A stretch of 64,000 bases of DNA from an uncultured Mediterraneibacter sp. (GCF_934309415.1 NZ_CAKRDI010000003.1:62001-126000), one strand, 5' to 3'; numbered from the stretch's first letter, positions 44,975 to 54,321 are shown. Numbers and translations: made by a program. The notes: a model not told the origin generated them from the sequence alone.

Positions 44975-45904
44975 TTATTCGATCACAGTTCCTGTTTTAC
45001 CGTTCAATGCATCTGTAACTTTATCGAATGCGGTGATATATGCTTTACGTCCTTCACGGCCTTCTACAAATTCAACAGAAGCACGGAATTTAGGAAGCAT
45101 ATTGTAAATACCGAAATGTCCTTCCTCCATGTAATTCTTAGCCTGCTCTACAGAAATCTCTCCGAGAGGTTCTTCGTTTGGCTGACCGAGATTGATACAT
45201 ACTTTTTCAACATTTGTAAGGATGATCAGAAGATCGGCATCGATACCCTCGGCAAGTTTACCAGCAGCGAGGTCTTTTTCGATTACGGCACTGGCACCTC
45301 TTAAATGATTGTCCTGTTCAAGAACTGGAATACCGCCGCCGCCTGCAGCAACAACGATCTGATTAGCGTCAAGAAGTGCATTGACTGCGTCAAGCTCCAC
45401 AATCTGTACCGGATTCGGAGCAGATACAACACGACGGAATCCTTTGCCAGGTTCCTCAATTACATAATTTCCTTTTTTACGTTCTTCATTTGCTTCCTGT
45501 GCATTCATGTAACGACCAAGAACTTTTGTAGGTGTATAGAATGCATCATCATAAGGATCAACAATAACCTGAGTCAGAACTGTGCTCACAGTTCTGTAGA
45601 TTCCACGGTTGAGGAGTTCTTCACGAATTCCATTCTGCAGATCATAACCGATATACCCCTGACTCATGGCAGAGCAGACTGACATAGGGGCAGGAGTGAA
45701 CTCCGGATGAGCTTTGGCAAATTCATTCATGGCTGTGTGGATCATTCCAATCTGAGGGGCATTACTGTGAGTAATGGCTACCTGATAGCCTTCCTCAATC
45801 AAATCAGCGATGCATTTAGCAGTATGTTTAACTGCAACTTTCTGTTCTGGAAGTGTGGTACCAAGTGCACGATGTCCCAGTGCAACAACAACTCTTTTTT
45901 TCAT
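44975..45904 (-). CDS. arcC: Carbamate kinase
   Basis: 309 residues. VALGHRALG at the N-terminus (NAL motif variant), THSNAPQIGM, SVCSAMSQGYIGYDLQN, VIVDPYDDAFYTPTK, VVAAGGGGIPV and EKDLAAGKLAEGIDADLLIILT are all family motifs. Makes ATP from carbamoyl phosphate, or carbamoyl phosphate in reverse. No arginine deiminase or ornithine carbamoyltransferase gene is adjacent, so it is outside the usual arc operon. Confidence 0.95.
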   Translation of the reverse strand: MKKRVVVALGHRALGTTLPEQKVAVKHTAKCIADLIEEGYQVAITHSNAPQIGMIHTAMNEFAKAHPEFTPAPMSVCSAMSQGYIGYDLQNGIREELLNRGIYRTVSTVLTQVIVDPYDDAFYTPTKVLGRYMNAQEANEERKKGNYVIEEPGKGFRRVVSAPNPVQIVELDAVNALLDANQIVVAAGGGGIPVLEQDNHLRGASAVIEKDLAAGKLAEGIDADLLIILTNVEKVCINLGQPNEEPLGEISVEQAKNYMEEGHFGIYNMLPKFRASVEFVEGREGRKAYITAFDKVTDALNGKTGTVIE

Positions 45905-46005
45905 GTTATTTATTTCCTTTCTTGTCAGACTTTTTTGAGCAAATTACTATTCTAAAATTTTACTATTTTTTTGCATTAAAATCAATGATAGAAGATATAA
46001 AAAAT

Positions 46006-46047
46006 GAAATACTAAATTTCAGTTTCAGCACTGGAATTTAGTATTTC
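46006..46047 (-). terminator. Terminator after the DUF975 fusion gene
   Basis: GAAATACTAAATT...AATTTAGTATTTC with inner CAG/CTG, followed on the minus strand by a T-run (ATTTTTTATA). Confidence 0.8.
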
Positions 46048-46059
46048 AAATCAGAAAAT

Positions 46060-47634
46060 TCAGATATGTAATGCAATATCAAAAAGAAACAGAGCAGTCA
46101 GAAAAATACATACGATAATCTGATGTCTTTTTTTCAGTTTTGTAAAATAATCTGTCCAGCGGGGGGCAAGGTAATACATAAAAGCACAGGCAAGAAGCGC
46201 AAATGCCGCTCCTCCGCTGATGTATGTATCTCCGTTAAGATTTAAGAGATAGCTGCTGTATTCATTGAATTTCATTCCAAATCCGAGCTCAAAAAGCCAA
46301 CTGGCAGCATATTCTATAATCGTATAGATAACAAAATTAATGACAAATATAAGTTCCGGTTTTCGGATAAAATGTTTTAACAGCAGTAACATTGTAATCC
46401 CACAGATGCCATACAGGGGAAGCCATGGGAGAAGCAGCAGCTCCGAGTCTACGATCTGTCCATAACGAAGAAGCTGCAGCAGCGCTTCAAGGGTCCATCC
46501 AAAGATAGAAAAGGCATGGAAGAGAAACAGATAAGATAAAGGTGTATATTCTCTGGCCGGGTTAATCGGAGATTTTATGGCAGAGAATGGTGGCTGCACA
46601 GAGAACAAAAATACAGGATACTGTTCCGGTGCAAAGTAGGAAATCTGTGTATAAGGCCCTTCAGAATCATCATAAAGAGCCTTACTGATCAAAAGTTCAT
46701 CTTCGGAAGGAACATGTTCCAGATAGGAATCGCTCAGATATTCATACCGGGAGGAACGTGAAAGCACATAATTTCTGCGAAGTGTCAGGTAAAACTCTGC
46801 TTTACAGGTCATTATATATGGATTTGCATAGAGAAAATCAACCAGTCCCAATGTAAAAATGGAAAGGATCTTCCAGCCAATGAAGGAAAGATCGATTAGG
46901 AACAATTTCCGCTTATTATGCTGCATCAGCTGTTTTGAGAGATAGAAAGCATTTTTTTTGCTTATCTTTGGGTTCTCTGCAAGAATATAAGGAATCATAC
47001 TATATTCATAATGTTTGTAAATTCCGCCGATAATCGTCAGATTCCAGAGGTACTGATAGAGTGAACGGAAGAACATAACGTAAGCAGGATTCTTTATAAA
47101 ATGCAGTTTGTAAAGAAAGAAGATTTTTGAAATCCGTGTATCCTTATAGTTCCGTGATTCCAGAAAGAATCTTTTTTCTCCGATAAGCAGCAGATTATTA
47201 ATAAATATTTTATACAGAAGCGCAAAAATCACACCGATTCCAAGAAAAATGGAAGCGATGGGCAGATGTTCAGAAAAAAAAGTATTTACCGTATGCAGAA
47301 CAGCAAGGAGTGCAGAAGTGCTGTCGGAATACAGATTCAGTAAAAGATCAATATATTTTGCAGCGGCACTTTTGGTAAAACGTGACAGTTCTGTATTATG
47401 AAAAAAATAAGTAATCGATTCATTCAGAATTCCGGAAGCAGTTTCTTCGATAACAGGGGTGGTGGATGCCGATGAGTCAGGAGAAAGAGCCGGAATATGA
47501 GTATTCAAAAAAGCCGTGGAAAGAGGGTATGCAGTTGTAAGCATGGCAATAAGAAAACATACAGATACCATGCGCCAGAAGTTTTGCTTCATGGTTGCCT
47601 GGGCCTTTTTCTTTAATCCTTTTCGTGTCCACAT
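46060..47634 (-). CDS. DUF975 membrane protein fused to an ABC-permease-like (PF06541-type) domain
   Basis: 524 residues. The N-terminal half (residues ~1-285) is DUF975-like: KGLKKKAQATMKQNFW, several membrane segments, YSMIPYILAENPKISKKNAF and the amphipathic region near IDLSFIGWKILSIFTLG. The C-terminal third, from YLFLFHAFSIFGWTLEALL through LLPWLPLYGICG to the end, has about five helices and matches the putative ABC-transporter permease family often found alone. This fusion is unusual in my recollection. An acidic cytoplasmic linker joins the two. It starts 7 nt after the DUF3783-like gene. Confidence 0.75.
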   Translation of the reverse strand: MWTRKGLKKKAQATMKQNFWRMVSVCFLIAMLTTAYPLSTAFLNTHIPALSPDSSASTTPVIEETASGILNESITYFFHNTELSRFTKSAAAKYIDLLLNLYSDSTSALLAVLHTVNTFFSEHLPIASIFLGIGVIFALLYKIFINNLLLIGEKRFFLESRNYKDTRISKIFFLYKLHFIKNPAYVMFFRSLYQYLWNLTIIGGIYKHYEYSMIPYILAENPKISKKNAFYLSKQLMQHNKRKLFLIDLSFIGWKILSIFTLGLVDFLYANPYIMTCKAEFYLTLRRNYVLSRSSRYEYLSDSYLEHVPSEDELLISKALYDDSEGPYTQISYFAPEQYPVFLFSVQPPFSAIKSPINPAREYTPLSYLFLFHAFSIFGWTLEALLQLLRYGQIVDSELLLLPWLPLYGICGITMLLLLKHFIRKPELIFVINFVIYTIIEYAASWLFELGFGMKFNEYSSYLLNLNGDTYISGGAAFALLACAFMYYLAPRWTDYFTKLKKRHQIIVCIFLTALFLFDIALHI

Positions 47635-47637
47635 AAC

Positions 47638-48018
47638 TTAAGCACCTCCGTGCATTTTTTCATGTTCCTTGCGGATTTCTTCAAAACATTCATAAGCAGT
47701 CCATTCACAGTTTGTAGGGGTGAGGATTGCCTTATAAGGAAACGGACCTGCACCACACCGGCGCAGAGCTGCCAGTACCTGATCCAGTTTCTGATCTGAG
47801 AGAAAACAGAACACGAAGAAAGGCGCTGCAAGCTCACCTTCAGCTGTTACTTTGGGCTCTGAACTGATATTTTGCATGCCGGCAAGACTTCCAATCGGCT
47901 GATTATAATATTCGCAGGAAATAGTGCGGATCCGCACACGAAGAGGCAGAAGTGCTTTCTGTATCTTGAGCAGAACCGGTTTTGGCGGGGCATTGAAAAT
48001 TAAAATTGTTTCAGTCAT
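47638..48018 (-). CDS. DUF3783-like protein
   Basis: 126 residues with a start overlapping AAGGAGATTTC. The C-terminal part (FFVFCFLSDQKLDQVLAALRRCG, YKAILTPTNCEWTAYECFEEI) fits DUF3783, a family found in Clostridia with no known function. It is the first gene of a two-gene unit with the membrane protein downstream. Confidence 0.7.
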   Translation of the reverse strand: MTETILIFNAPPKPVLLKIQKALLPLRVRIRTISCEYYNQPIGSLAGMQNISSEPKVTAEGELAAPFFVFCFLSDQKLDQVLAALRRCGAGPFPYKAILTPTNCEWTAYECFEEIRKEHEKMHGGA

Positions 48019-48038
48019 GATGAAATCTCCTTATAATG

Positions 48039-48154
48039 ATATCTCACCTCACTATTTTGAATCTCCTTTTAGTGGGGGATATGGATTCGAGCAAAAACAT
48101 GTATCCTTCGTGCTGATCAGCAGAGTGATCACTAAGGGAAGGAACAAGCGCTAC
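48039..48154 (+). repeat. Degenerate R1 copy
   Basis: Aligns with the R1 element from ATATCTCACC through GAATCTCC, GGATATGGATTC, AAAAACATGTATCCT, GTGCTGATCAGCAGAGTGATCA to GGAACAAGCGCTAC. The third hairpin keeps pairing (TGATCAGC / GAGTGATCA). The end module is lost. It lies in the divergent promoter region. Confidence 0.6.
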
Positions 48155-48241
48155 CTATCCACTATTGTAAAACAAATGGATGAGAAAAGAAAGAATTTCC
48201 TGCATATTATATATGGTAATAAAGCGTCAGGAGGGGTGAAG

Positions 48242-48496
48242 ATGCGGATGTGTGAGCTGAGAGAGAAAGAGGTGGTCAACATATGTTCCGGAAAGTGCCT
48301 TGGAAAGATTGTTGACATTGACATCAAGGCCTGTTCAGGTGAGGTAGAAGCAATCATTGTTCCGGGACCTGGAAAGCTGTGTGGGGTGTTTGGAACGGAT
48401 AGTGAATATATCATTCCATTTTCCTGTATTACTAAAATAGGACCGGATCTGATTCTGGTGGAAATCAAGGAAGAAAAGTGTTTACAGAAATACTAG
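48242..48496 (+). CDS. YlmC/YmxH-type sporulation protein (PRC-barrel)
   Basis: 84 residues from ATG 48242 with CAGGAGGGGTGAAG. LREKEVVNICSGKCLGKIVDIDIKA at the N-terminus and IIPFSCITKIGPDLILVE at the end match the short PRC-barrel proteins annotated YlmC/YmxH in spore-formers, which lie near sporulation and cell-cycle genes. No catalytic residues. Role in sporulation is by family name only. Confidence 0.88.
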   Translation: MRMCELREKEVVNICSGKCLGKIVDIDIKACSGEVEAIIVPGPGKLCGVFGTDSEYIIPFSCITKIGPDLILVEIKEEKCLQKY

Positions 48497-48525
48497 ACTA
48501 TGTGTATAATGAAGGCAGAAAATTG

Positions 48526-48554
48526 TTGACAAAATAAAAAGTGGAGAGTATAGA
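48526..48554 (+). promoter_or_regulatory. Promoter of nrdR
   Basis: TTGACA (48526-48531), 17-bp spacer, TATAGA (48549-48554). Confidence 0.7.
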
Positions 48555-48669
48555 GTGGCTGCCGGTTACAGTTTGTGGGGATCGGGAGTCACAGATTAAG
48601 CAGACAGTCCCATCTGCAAAAGAAATATGCAGAGAAATTGTGGCTGACAGGGAAAGGCGGAACAGAGAT

Positions 48670-49119
48670 ATGAAATGCCCATATTGCGGAAATCCGGATA
48701 CAAGAGTAATAGATTCAAGACCGGCAGAAGATAAAAGTTCAATCCGGAGAAGACGTTCCTGCGATGAATGTGGAAAACGTTTTACTACTTATGAAAAGGT
48801 AGAGACCATCCCGTTGATCGTAATAAAGAAGGATAATAACCGGGAGCAGTATGAACGAGCCAAGATAGAGAATGGGGTTCTGAGTGCATGCTATAAGCGG
48901 CCGGTTCCTGCACAGGAGATTCAGAAGACGATTGATGCGATTGAACTGGAGATTTTTAACCGGGAAGAAAAAGAGATCCCGAGCAGTGAGATCGGAGAGA
49001 TTGTCATGAATAAACTGAAGGATCTGGATCCGGTGGCATATGTAAGATTTGCATCGGTTTACAGAGAGTTTAAAGATGTGAATACATTTATGGATGAATT
49101 AAAAACGTTTTTGAAATGA
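48670..49119 (+). CDS. nrdR: Transcriptional repressor NrdR
   Basis: 149 residues from ATG 48670, giving the universal MKCPYCGNPDTRVIDSR start; a longer frame upstream is rejected. The zinc ribbon has CPYC and CDECGKRFTTYE. The ATP-cone domain follows from IVIKKDNNREQYERAK. Represses ribonucleotide reductase genes in response to dATP/ATP. No nrd genes are in the window. The following gap (49120-49363) holds a TCCTGCA / TGCAGGA hairpin (49252-49283) and an R2 end-like fragment near 49208-49245. Confidence 0.96.
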   Translation: MKCPYCGNPDTRVIDSRPAEDKSSIRRRRSCDECGKRFTTYEKVETIPLIVIKKDNNREQYERAKIENGVLSACYKRPVPAQEIQKTIDAIELEIFNREEKEIPSSEIGEIVMNKLKDLDPVAYVRFASVYREFKDVNTFMDELKTFLK

Positions 49120-49363
49120 TAAAAGAGTCGGTTAGGCTTTGTGTGAGTGGTTGGGGAGAAAAGGACCAGAATATCACATGAAGAATAGCCGATTTATTGT
49201 TACGGTTTCTTTCATGAAAACTACTTTTGGTAAGATGTACGTTGCAAAATCTCCTGCAGAATGGAGAAATGCAGATTGCAGGAAGGAGTTTTAAGCCGGG
49301 ACCCGGAACAGCCAGGGTACAGGAATGTTTTTTATGATAGACTTCAGATGAAAAGAGGAAAGT

Positions 49364-50113
49364 ATGCGGACGTATAAACTGACAGTTGCGTATGATGGAA
49401 CAGCATATCAGGGCTGGCAAAGACAGGTGAATACAGATCGGACAATCCAGGGAATACTGGAAAAGACGATTTCAGATCAAATCGGATATGAGGTGGAAGT
49501 AAACGGATCAGGAAGGACGGATGCCGGTGTACATGCGTGGGGACAGACTACATCAGTTGTGTTGCGGGGAAAAGTGGAAGAAGATTTTTTTACCGAGACG
49601 GTGAATGCAAAACTTCCGCCGGATCTTCGGATCAGAGAAGCAGAACTTGCGAAGAATGGATTCCATGCAAGAAAGAGTGCAGTATGGAAAGTATATCAGT
49701 ATCAGATTGATATGGCAGAAAAACCAGATGTATTTGATCGGAGATATACTTATCATTTCCCGAAAAAACTGGATCTTGCAGCGATGCAGAAAGCAGCAGA
49801 TCTGCTGACAGGAACACATGAATATGCAGCATATACAGATAAAAAAGACGAAAAGTCCACAAAACGGACAATTTATGCTATAATGGTGGGCGGACAAGGC
49901 AGCAGAGTTAACATTCAATATGAAGGAACAGGATTTATGTACCATATGGTCAGAATCCTGACAGGAACACTGCTGGAAGTAGGGATTGGAGCACGAAGCG
50001 TTGAAAGCGTGACGGATGCCTTGCAAAAAAAGGATAGAACACAGGCGGGATTTCTTGCTCCGGCAAGAGGCCTGTTTTTAAAAGAGGTTTATTATAGTGG
50101 AAGAAACAGGTAA
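49364..50113 (+). CDS. truA: tRNA pseudouridine(38-40) synthase
   Basis: 249 residues. RTYKLTVAYDGTAYQGWQRQ at the start, catalytic Asp in GRTDAGVHAWGQ (about residue 52), RTIYAIMV and the C-terminal GTGFMYHMVRILTGTLLEVG. Modifies uridines in the tRNA anticodon arm. Confidence 0.96.
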   Translation: MRTYKLTVAYDGTAYQGWQRQVNTDRTIQGILEKTISDQIGYEVEVNGSGRTDAGVHAWGQTTSVVLRGKVEEDFFTETVNAKLPPDLRIREAELAKNGFHARKSAVWKVYQYQIDMAEKPDVFDRRYTYHFPKKLDLAAMQKAADLLTGTHEYAAYTDKKDEKSTKRTIYAIMVGGQGSRVNIQYEGTGFMYHMVRILTGTLLEVGIGARSVESVTDALQKKDRTQAGFLAPARGLFLKEVYYSGRNR

Positions 50114-50180
50114 TATTTGTAAGCAAGCTTTGCGAAAGAACATTTTAGTTTGAATACCTGTAAGAATAAGGAGGAACAGT

Positions 50181-50933
50181 TTGAAACTTATATCTTGGAA
50201 TGTGAATGGAATACGTGCCTGCGTTCAAAAAGGATTCCTTGAATTCTTTCAGGAAGCAGATGCAGATATTTTTTGTATTCAGGAGACAAAGATGCAGGAA
50301 GGACAGCTGAACCTTGAACTGGAAGGATATCATCAGTATTGGAATTATGCTGTGAAGAAAGGATATTCCGGAACAGCTGTTTTTACAAAGAAAGAACCGT
50401 TGTCAGTGAGTTACGGAATTGGAATAGAAGAACATGACCAGGAAGGTCGTGTAATCACCTGTGAATTTGAAGATTTTTATTTTGTGACAGTGTATACACC
50501 GAATTCACAGAGTGAGCTTGCCAGACTGGAGTACAGAATGAAATGGGAAGATGATTTCCGTGCATATCTGAAAAAACTGGAAGAGAAAAAGCCTGTGATC
50601 ATGACAGGGGATCTGAATGTAGCGCATAAAGAGATCGATCTTAAGAATCCGAAGACGAATCGGAAGAATGCCGGATTTACAGATGAAGAAAGAGGCAAGT
50701 TTACAGAACTTCTGGATAACGGATTCATTGATACATTCCGGTATTTTTATCCGGATCAGGAGGGAATCTATTCCTGGTGGTCTTACAGATTCAGCGCAAG
50801 AGCAAAGAATGCCGGATGGAGAATTGACTACTTCTGTGTATCTGAGAGCCTGAAGGACAGACTGGCAGATGCGAAGATTATGACAGATATTATGGGATCA
50901 GATCATTGTCCAGTTGAGCTGGATCTGAAATAG
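50181..50933 (+). CDS. xth: Exodeoxyribonuclease III
   Basis: 250 residues from TTG 50181 after AAGGAGGAACAG. Metal and catalytic motifs: [17 protein letters not shown] (Glu), [32 protein letters not shown] and the final GSDHCPVEL (Asp-His). AP endonuclease and 3'-5' exonuclease for base-excision repair. Confidence 0.96.
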   Translation: MKLISWNVNGIRACVQKGFLEFFQEADADIFCIQETKMQEGQLNLELEGYHQYWNYAVKKGYSGTAVFTKKEPLSVSYGIGIEEHDQEGRVITCEFEDFYFVTVYTPNSQSELARLEYRMKWEDDFRAYLKKLEEKKPVIMTGDLNVAHKEIDLKNPKTNRKNAGFTDEERGKFTELLDNGFIDTFRYFYPDQEGIYSWWSYRFSARAKNAGWRIDYFCVSESLKDRLADAKIMTDIMGSDHCPVELDLK

Positions 50934-50999
50934 GATCTGATGAAGCAATAGAAAAGATACAAAATTTATCAAATCAAAGTCATTAAGGAGGAATTAACA

Positions 51000-52190
51000 A
51001 TGACAAAAATTGACATTATTTCTGGTTTCCTTGGAGCTGGAAAAACAACACTGATTAAAAAACTTCTCTCAGATGCATTCAAAGGTGAGCAGGTAGTGCT
51101 GATCGAGAATGAGTTCGGAGAGATTGGTATTGATGGTGGCTTCCTGAAAGAAGCAGGAATCGAAATCCGTGAGATGAACTCCGGATGTATCTGCTGTTCA
51201 CTGGTTGGAGATTTTGGAAAATCTCTTCACGAAGTAGTAGACACATATCATCCGGACCGTATCCTGATCGAGCCTTCAGGAGTAGGAAAACTTTCAGATG
51301 TAATCAAGGCTGTACAGGATGTTCAGGATGAAATCGATGCAGAACTGAACAGCTTTACAACTGTTGTTGACGTAACAAAATGCAAGATCTACCGCAAGAA
51401 CTTCGGTGAATTCTTCAGCAACCAGATCGAGTATGCAGGAGCAGTGATCCTGAGCCGTACAGATAAGGCAAAAGAGGAGAAAGTACTGGAGAGTGTAGCT
51501 CTTTTAAGAGAACTGAATGAGAAAGCTCCGATCATTACAACTCCGATTGAGCAGCTCCCGGGTGAGAAGATTCTGGAGACAATGGAATCCAGCAAGTCTC
51601 TGGAGGAAGAACTTCTTGCAGAAGTAGCAAATGAAGTGCATGAACATCATCATCACGATCATGATCATGAGGAGCACGAACATCATCACGATCATGACCA
51701 TGAGGAACATGAGCACCATCACGATCATGACCATGAAGAACACGAACATCATCACGATCATGATCACGAGCATCATCATGATCATGACCACGAAGAGCAT
51801 GAACACCATCACCATCACGATCACGAACATCATCACGACCATGACCACGATCATGAGTGCGGATGTGGATGTGGACATCATCACCATGATCATGAAGGAC
51901 ATCACCATGCAGATGATGTATTTACAAGTTGGGGTAAAGAGACAATTCATACTTATACAAAAGAAGAAATCGGTGATATTCTGAAGACTCTGGAAGAAGA
52001 TGCTTCTTATGGAAACATTCTTCGTGCAAAAGGTATGGTTGCAGGAGCAGACGGAGAATGGATCTACTTCGATATGGTTCCGGGTGAACATGAAGTAAGA
52101 ACAGGAGCACCGGAATACACAGGAAGAATCTGTGTAATCGGAGCAGAGATCAAAGAAGACAAGCTGGCAGAATTGTTCAAGGTAAAATAA
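51000..52190 (+). CDS. CobW/COG0523 GTPase with a ~90-residue His-rich metal loop
   Basis: 396 residues. Walker A GFLGAGKTTLIKK, CxCC metal motif CICC at Cys63-66, and IEPSGVGKLSDV. Residues ~214-303 are almost only His, Asp and Glu in repeats of EEHEHHHDHDH, followed by CGCGCGHHHH. The CobW_C domain follows (AKGMVAGADGEWIYFDMVPG). Such loops buffer or deliver zinc, nickel or cobalt. It is followed by a second GTPase in the same direction. The regulator (e.g. Zur-like) site was not identified. AAGGAGGAATTAAC site. Confidence 0.93.
   Translation: MTKIDIISGFLGAGKTTLIKKLLSDAFKGEQVVLIENEFGEIGIDGGFLKEAGIEIREMNSGCICCSLVGDFGKSLHEVVDTYHPDRILIEPSGVGKLSDVIKAVQDVQDEIDAELNSFTTVVDVTKCKIYRKNFGEFFSNQIEYAGAVILSRTDKAKEEKVLESVALLRELNEKAPIITTPIEQLPGEKILETMESSKSLEEELLAEVANEVHEHHHHDHDHEEHEHHHDHDHEEHEHHHDHDHEEHEHHHDHDHEHHHDHDHEEHEHHHHHDHEHHHDHDHDHECGCGCGHHHHDHEGHHHADDVFTSWGKETIHTYTKEEIGDILKTLEEDASYGNILRAKGMVAGADGEWIYFDMVPGEHEVRTGAPEYTGRICVIGAEIKEDKLAELFKVK
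51639..51908 (+). repeat. Coding tandem repeats for the His-rich loop
   Basis: Imperfect ~30-33-bp repeats built on CATCATCACGATCATGA and GAACATGAGG, with synonymous changes between units. Such a tract is prone to length change by slippage, so the loop length may vary between strains. Confidence 0.8.
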
Positions 52191-52210
52191 ACAACAAGGA
52201 GATCATTAGA

Positions 52211-53158
52211 ATGAAACAACCAGATGTTATGGTATATCTCATGACAGGATTTCTGGACAGTGGAAAGACACAGTTCCTGAAATTTACACTGGAGCAGGAT
52301 TATTTCCAGATTGATGGAAAGACACTGCTGATTCTCTGTGAAGAAGGAGAAGAAGAGTATGATCCGATGGAGATGCTCAAATACGGTGTTGTCATTGAGA
52401 CAGTAGAAGATAAGGAAGACCTGACAGAAGAATGGCTGGAAGAGATGAATAAAAAGCATGAGCCGGAACGTGTTGTTGTAGAGTACAACGGTATGTGGCA
52501 GGTAAGTGAGTTTGAAAAGTTGAAACTTCCGGCAGGATGGAACATTGAACAGAAGATTACAACGGTAGATGCAAGCAGTTTTCAGATGTATCTGACGAAC
52601 CTGAAACCATTATTTGTAGAGATGGTAAAAGGTGCGGAACTGGTTCTTTTTAATCGTTGCGAGGACATTAAACCTCTGGCAGGTTACAGGAGAAGTGTAA
52701 AAGTAGTAAGTCCGCAGGCAGAAGTTATTTTCGAAGATGAGAATGGCGAAGTAGAGAATATTTTTGAGGACGAAGTTCCATATGATCTGAAAGCTCCGGT
52801 TGTGGAAATCCCACGTGAAGATTACGGTATCTGGTATGTAGACATGATGGAGAATCCAGACCGTTATAAAGGAAAAGTAGTGGAATTCGTTGCAAAAGTA
52901 ATGAAGCCAAAATCTTTCCCGTCAAAATTATTCCTTCCGGGACGTATGGCAGTGACCTGCTGTGCAGATGATACTTCCTTCCTTGGATATGTATGTAAGA
53001 GCGCTTATGCACCAAAACTGAAACCGGGTGACTGGGTAAGAGTAAGAGCAAAGGTTCGTTTTGCTAATCTTTCTATTTACAGAGGAGAGGGACCAGTGCT
53101 TGAGGCGGAAGATATCCAGCCGGCAGAACCAATTGAAGAACTTGTGTATTTTAATTAA
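52211..53158 (+). CDS. CobW-like P-loop protein with TIGR03943/DUF1980-like C-terminus
   Basis: 315 residues, 20 nt after the His-rich GTPase. Walker A MTGFLDSGKTQFLKF (about residue 11), but the usual ENEFG and CxCC motifs are replaced by LCEEGEEEYDP, so no CobW metal site is seen. Residues ~210-310 (WYVDMMENPDRYKGKVVEF, FLPGRMAVTCCADDTSFLG, GDWVRVRAKV) match the C-terminal domain of TIGR03943/DUF1980 (YcgQ-like) proteins, which work with YcgR-type permeases; no such permease is in the window. Together with its neighbour it suggests a metal-handling unit. Confidence 0.8.
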   Translation: MKQPDVMVYLMTGFLDSGKTQFLKFTLEQDYFQIDGKTLLILCEEGEEEYDPMEMLKYGVVIETVEDKEDLTEEWLEEMNKKHEPERVVVEYNGMWQVSEFEKLKLPAGWNIEQKITTVDASSFQMYLTNLKPLFVEMVKGAELVLFNRCEDIKPLAGYRRSVKVVSPQAEVIFEDENGEVENIFEDEVPYDLKAPVVEIPREDYGIWYVDMMENPDRYKGKVVEFVAKVMKPKSFPSKLFLPGRMAVTCCADDTSFLGYVCKSAYAPKLKPGDWVRVRAKVRFANLSIYRGEGPVLEAEDIQPAEPIEELVYFN

Positions 53159-53187
53159 GAAAATGATAATTTAGGAGGACTTCTCTC

Positions 53188-54144
53188 ATGGAGAAAAAGT
53201 ATGATGTAATTGCACTCGGAGAGTTGCTGATTGATTTTACAATGAACGGACAGAGTGAACAGGGAAATAATATGTTTGAGGCATGCCCGGGCGGAGCACC
53301 ATGTAATGTGCTGGCACTTCTGAATAAGATGGGCAAAAAGACAGCTTTTTTAGGCAAAGTAGGAAAAGACCAGTTTGGAACTTTACTGAAAAATACAATT
53401 ACAGAAGCAGGAATCGATGCATCGAATCTTATGATTGATGACAAAGTGAACACGACACTTGCATTTGTTCATACATTTCCGGATGGAGACAGAGAGTTCT
53501 CCTTCTACCGTAATCCAGGAGCTGATATGATGCTGACAGCAGATGAAGTAAATCCTGAGTTTGTAAAAGACACAAAGATCTTCCACTTTGGAACACTGTC
53601 TATGACACATGACGGTGTGCGTGAAGCCACAAAGAAAGCCGTTGAGACTGCAAAAGAAAACGGATGTCTTGTATCCTTTGATCCAAACTTAAGACCTCCG
53701 CTCTGGAGTTCCCTCGATCTTGCAAAAGAGCAGATGGAATATGGATTTGGTAAATGTGATATTCTGAAAATCTCAGACAATGAGATCCAGTTTGTATCAG
53801 GTAAAGAAGACTATGATGAGGGAATTGCATACCTTCAGGAAAAATATAATATTCCGTTGATCCTTCTTACTATGGGTAAAGAAGGAAGTCGTGCATATTA
53901 CAAAGGAATGCGTGTCGAGAGAGCCGGATTTGCTGTAAAAGCAATTGAGACAACCGGAGCAGGAGACACATTCTGCGGAAGCTCTCTCAATTACATAGTA
54001 GAACATGATTTTGAGAACCTGACAGAAGAACAGTTGGGTGAGATGCTGACATTTGCGAATGCGGCAGCAGCACTTGTTACAACAAAAAAAGGTGCGATTA
54101 AAGCAATGCCGGTCAGAGAAGATGTCCTGAAACTGATTGATTAA
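53188..54144 (+). CDS. scrK: PfkB-family sugar kinase, probably fructokinase
   Basis: 318 residues. PfkB signatures: GGAPCNVLALLNKMG (about residue 32), FDPNLRPPLW (about 165) and the C-terminal catalytic ETTGAGDTFCGSSL with Asp base (about 253). The ALGELLIDF start and RNPGADMML resemble bacterial fructokinases. The stop codon comes from an R1 element: without it the ending would be KLIEG-stop rather than KLID-stop. Substrate fructose is inferred from similarity. Confidence 0.88.
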   Translation: MEKKYDVIALGELLIDFTMNGQSEQGNNMFEACPGGAPCNVLALLNKMGKKTAFLGKVGKDQFGTLLKNTITEAGIDASNLMIDDKVNTTLAFVHTFPDGDREFSFYRNPGADMMLTADEVNPEFVKDTKIFHFGTLSMTHDGVREATKKAVETAKENGCLVSFDPNLRPPLWSSLDLAKEQMEYGFGKCDILKISDNEIQFVSGKEDYDEGIAYLQEKYNIPLILLTMGKEGSRAYYKGMRVERAGFAVKAIETTGAGDTFCGSSLNYIVEHDFENLTEEQLGEMLTFANAAAALVTTKKGAIKAMPVREDVLKLID

Positions 54145-54282
54145 TGTTCAGACCATAGCTAATCACTTTGCTGATTAGCTATGAGGATGCACGTTTTGTC
54201 TTGAATGTATCTCGCCCATCGCAGTAGGCGCTTCTAAATGGCGAGATACGTTACTGTTTACAGCTATGCTGAGAACAGTAAC
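54140..54282 (-). mobile_element. 143-bp repeat element, copy 5 (R1, reverse)
   Basis: Reverse orientation, CAG-CTATG-CTG end subfamily. Perfect 8-bp duplication ACTGATTG (54132-54139 and 54283-54290). The third hairpin has different sequence from copy 1 but 12 perfect pairs (CATAGCTAATCA / TGATTAGCTATG). A partial extra end, GCTGAGAACAGTAAC, follows at 54304-54318, just before the glnA promoter. Confidence 0.86.
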
Positions 54283-54321
54283 ACTGATTGAAGGCTGACA
54301 GATGCTGAGAACAGTAACTGA

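Noticed and set aside
51639..51908. Non-coding tandem repeat or CRISPR-like array
   Set aside because: Repeats are in frame and encode the metal-binding loop; differences are mostly synonymous.
51504..52091. 195-codon minus-strand frame with Met/Val repeats
   Set aside because: Shadow of the His-rich coding repeat of the CobW gene.
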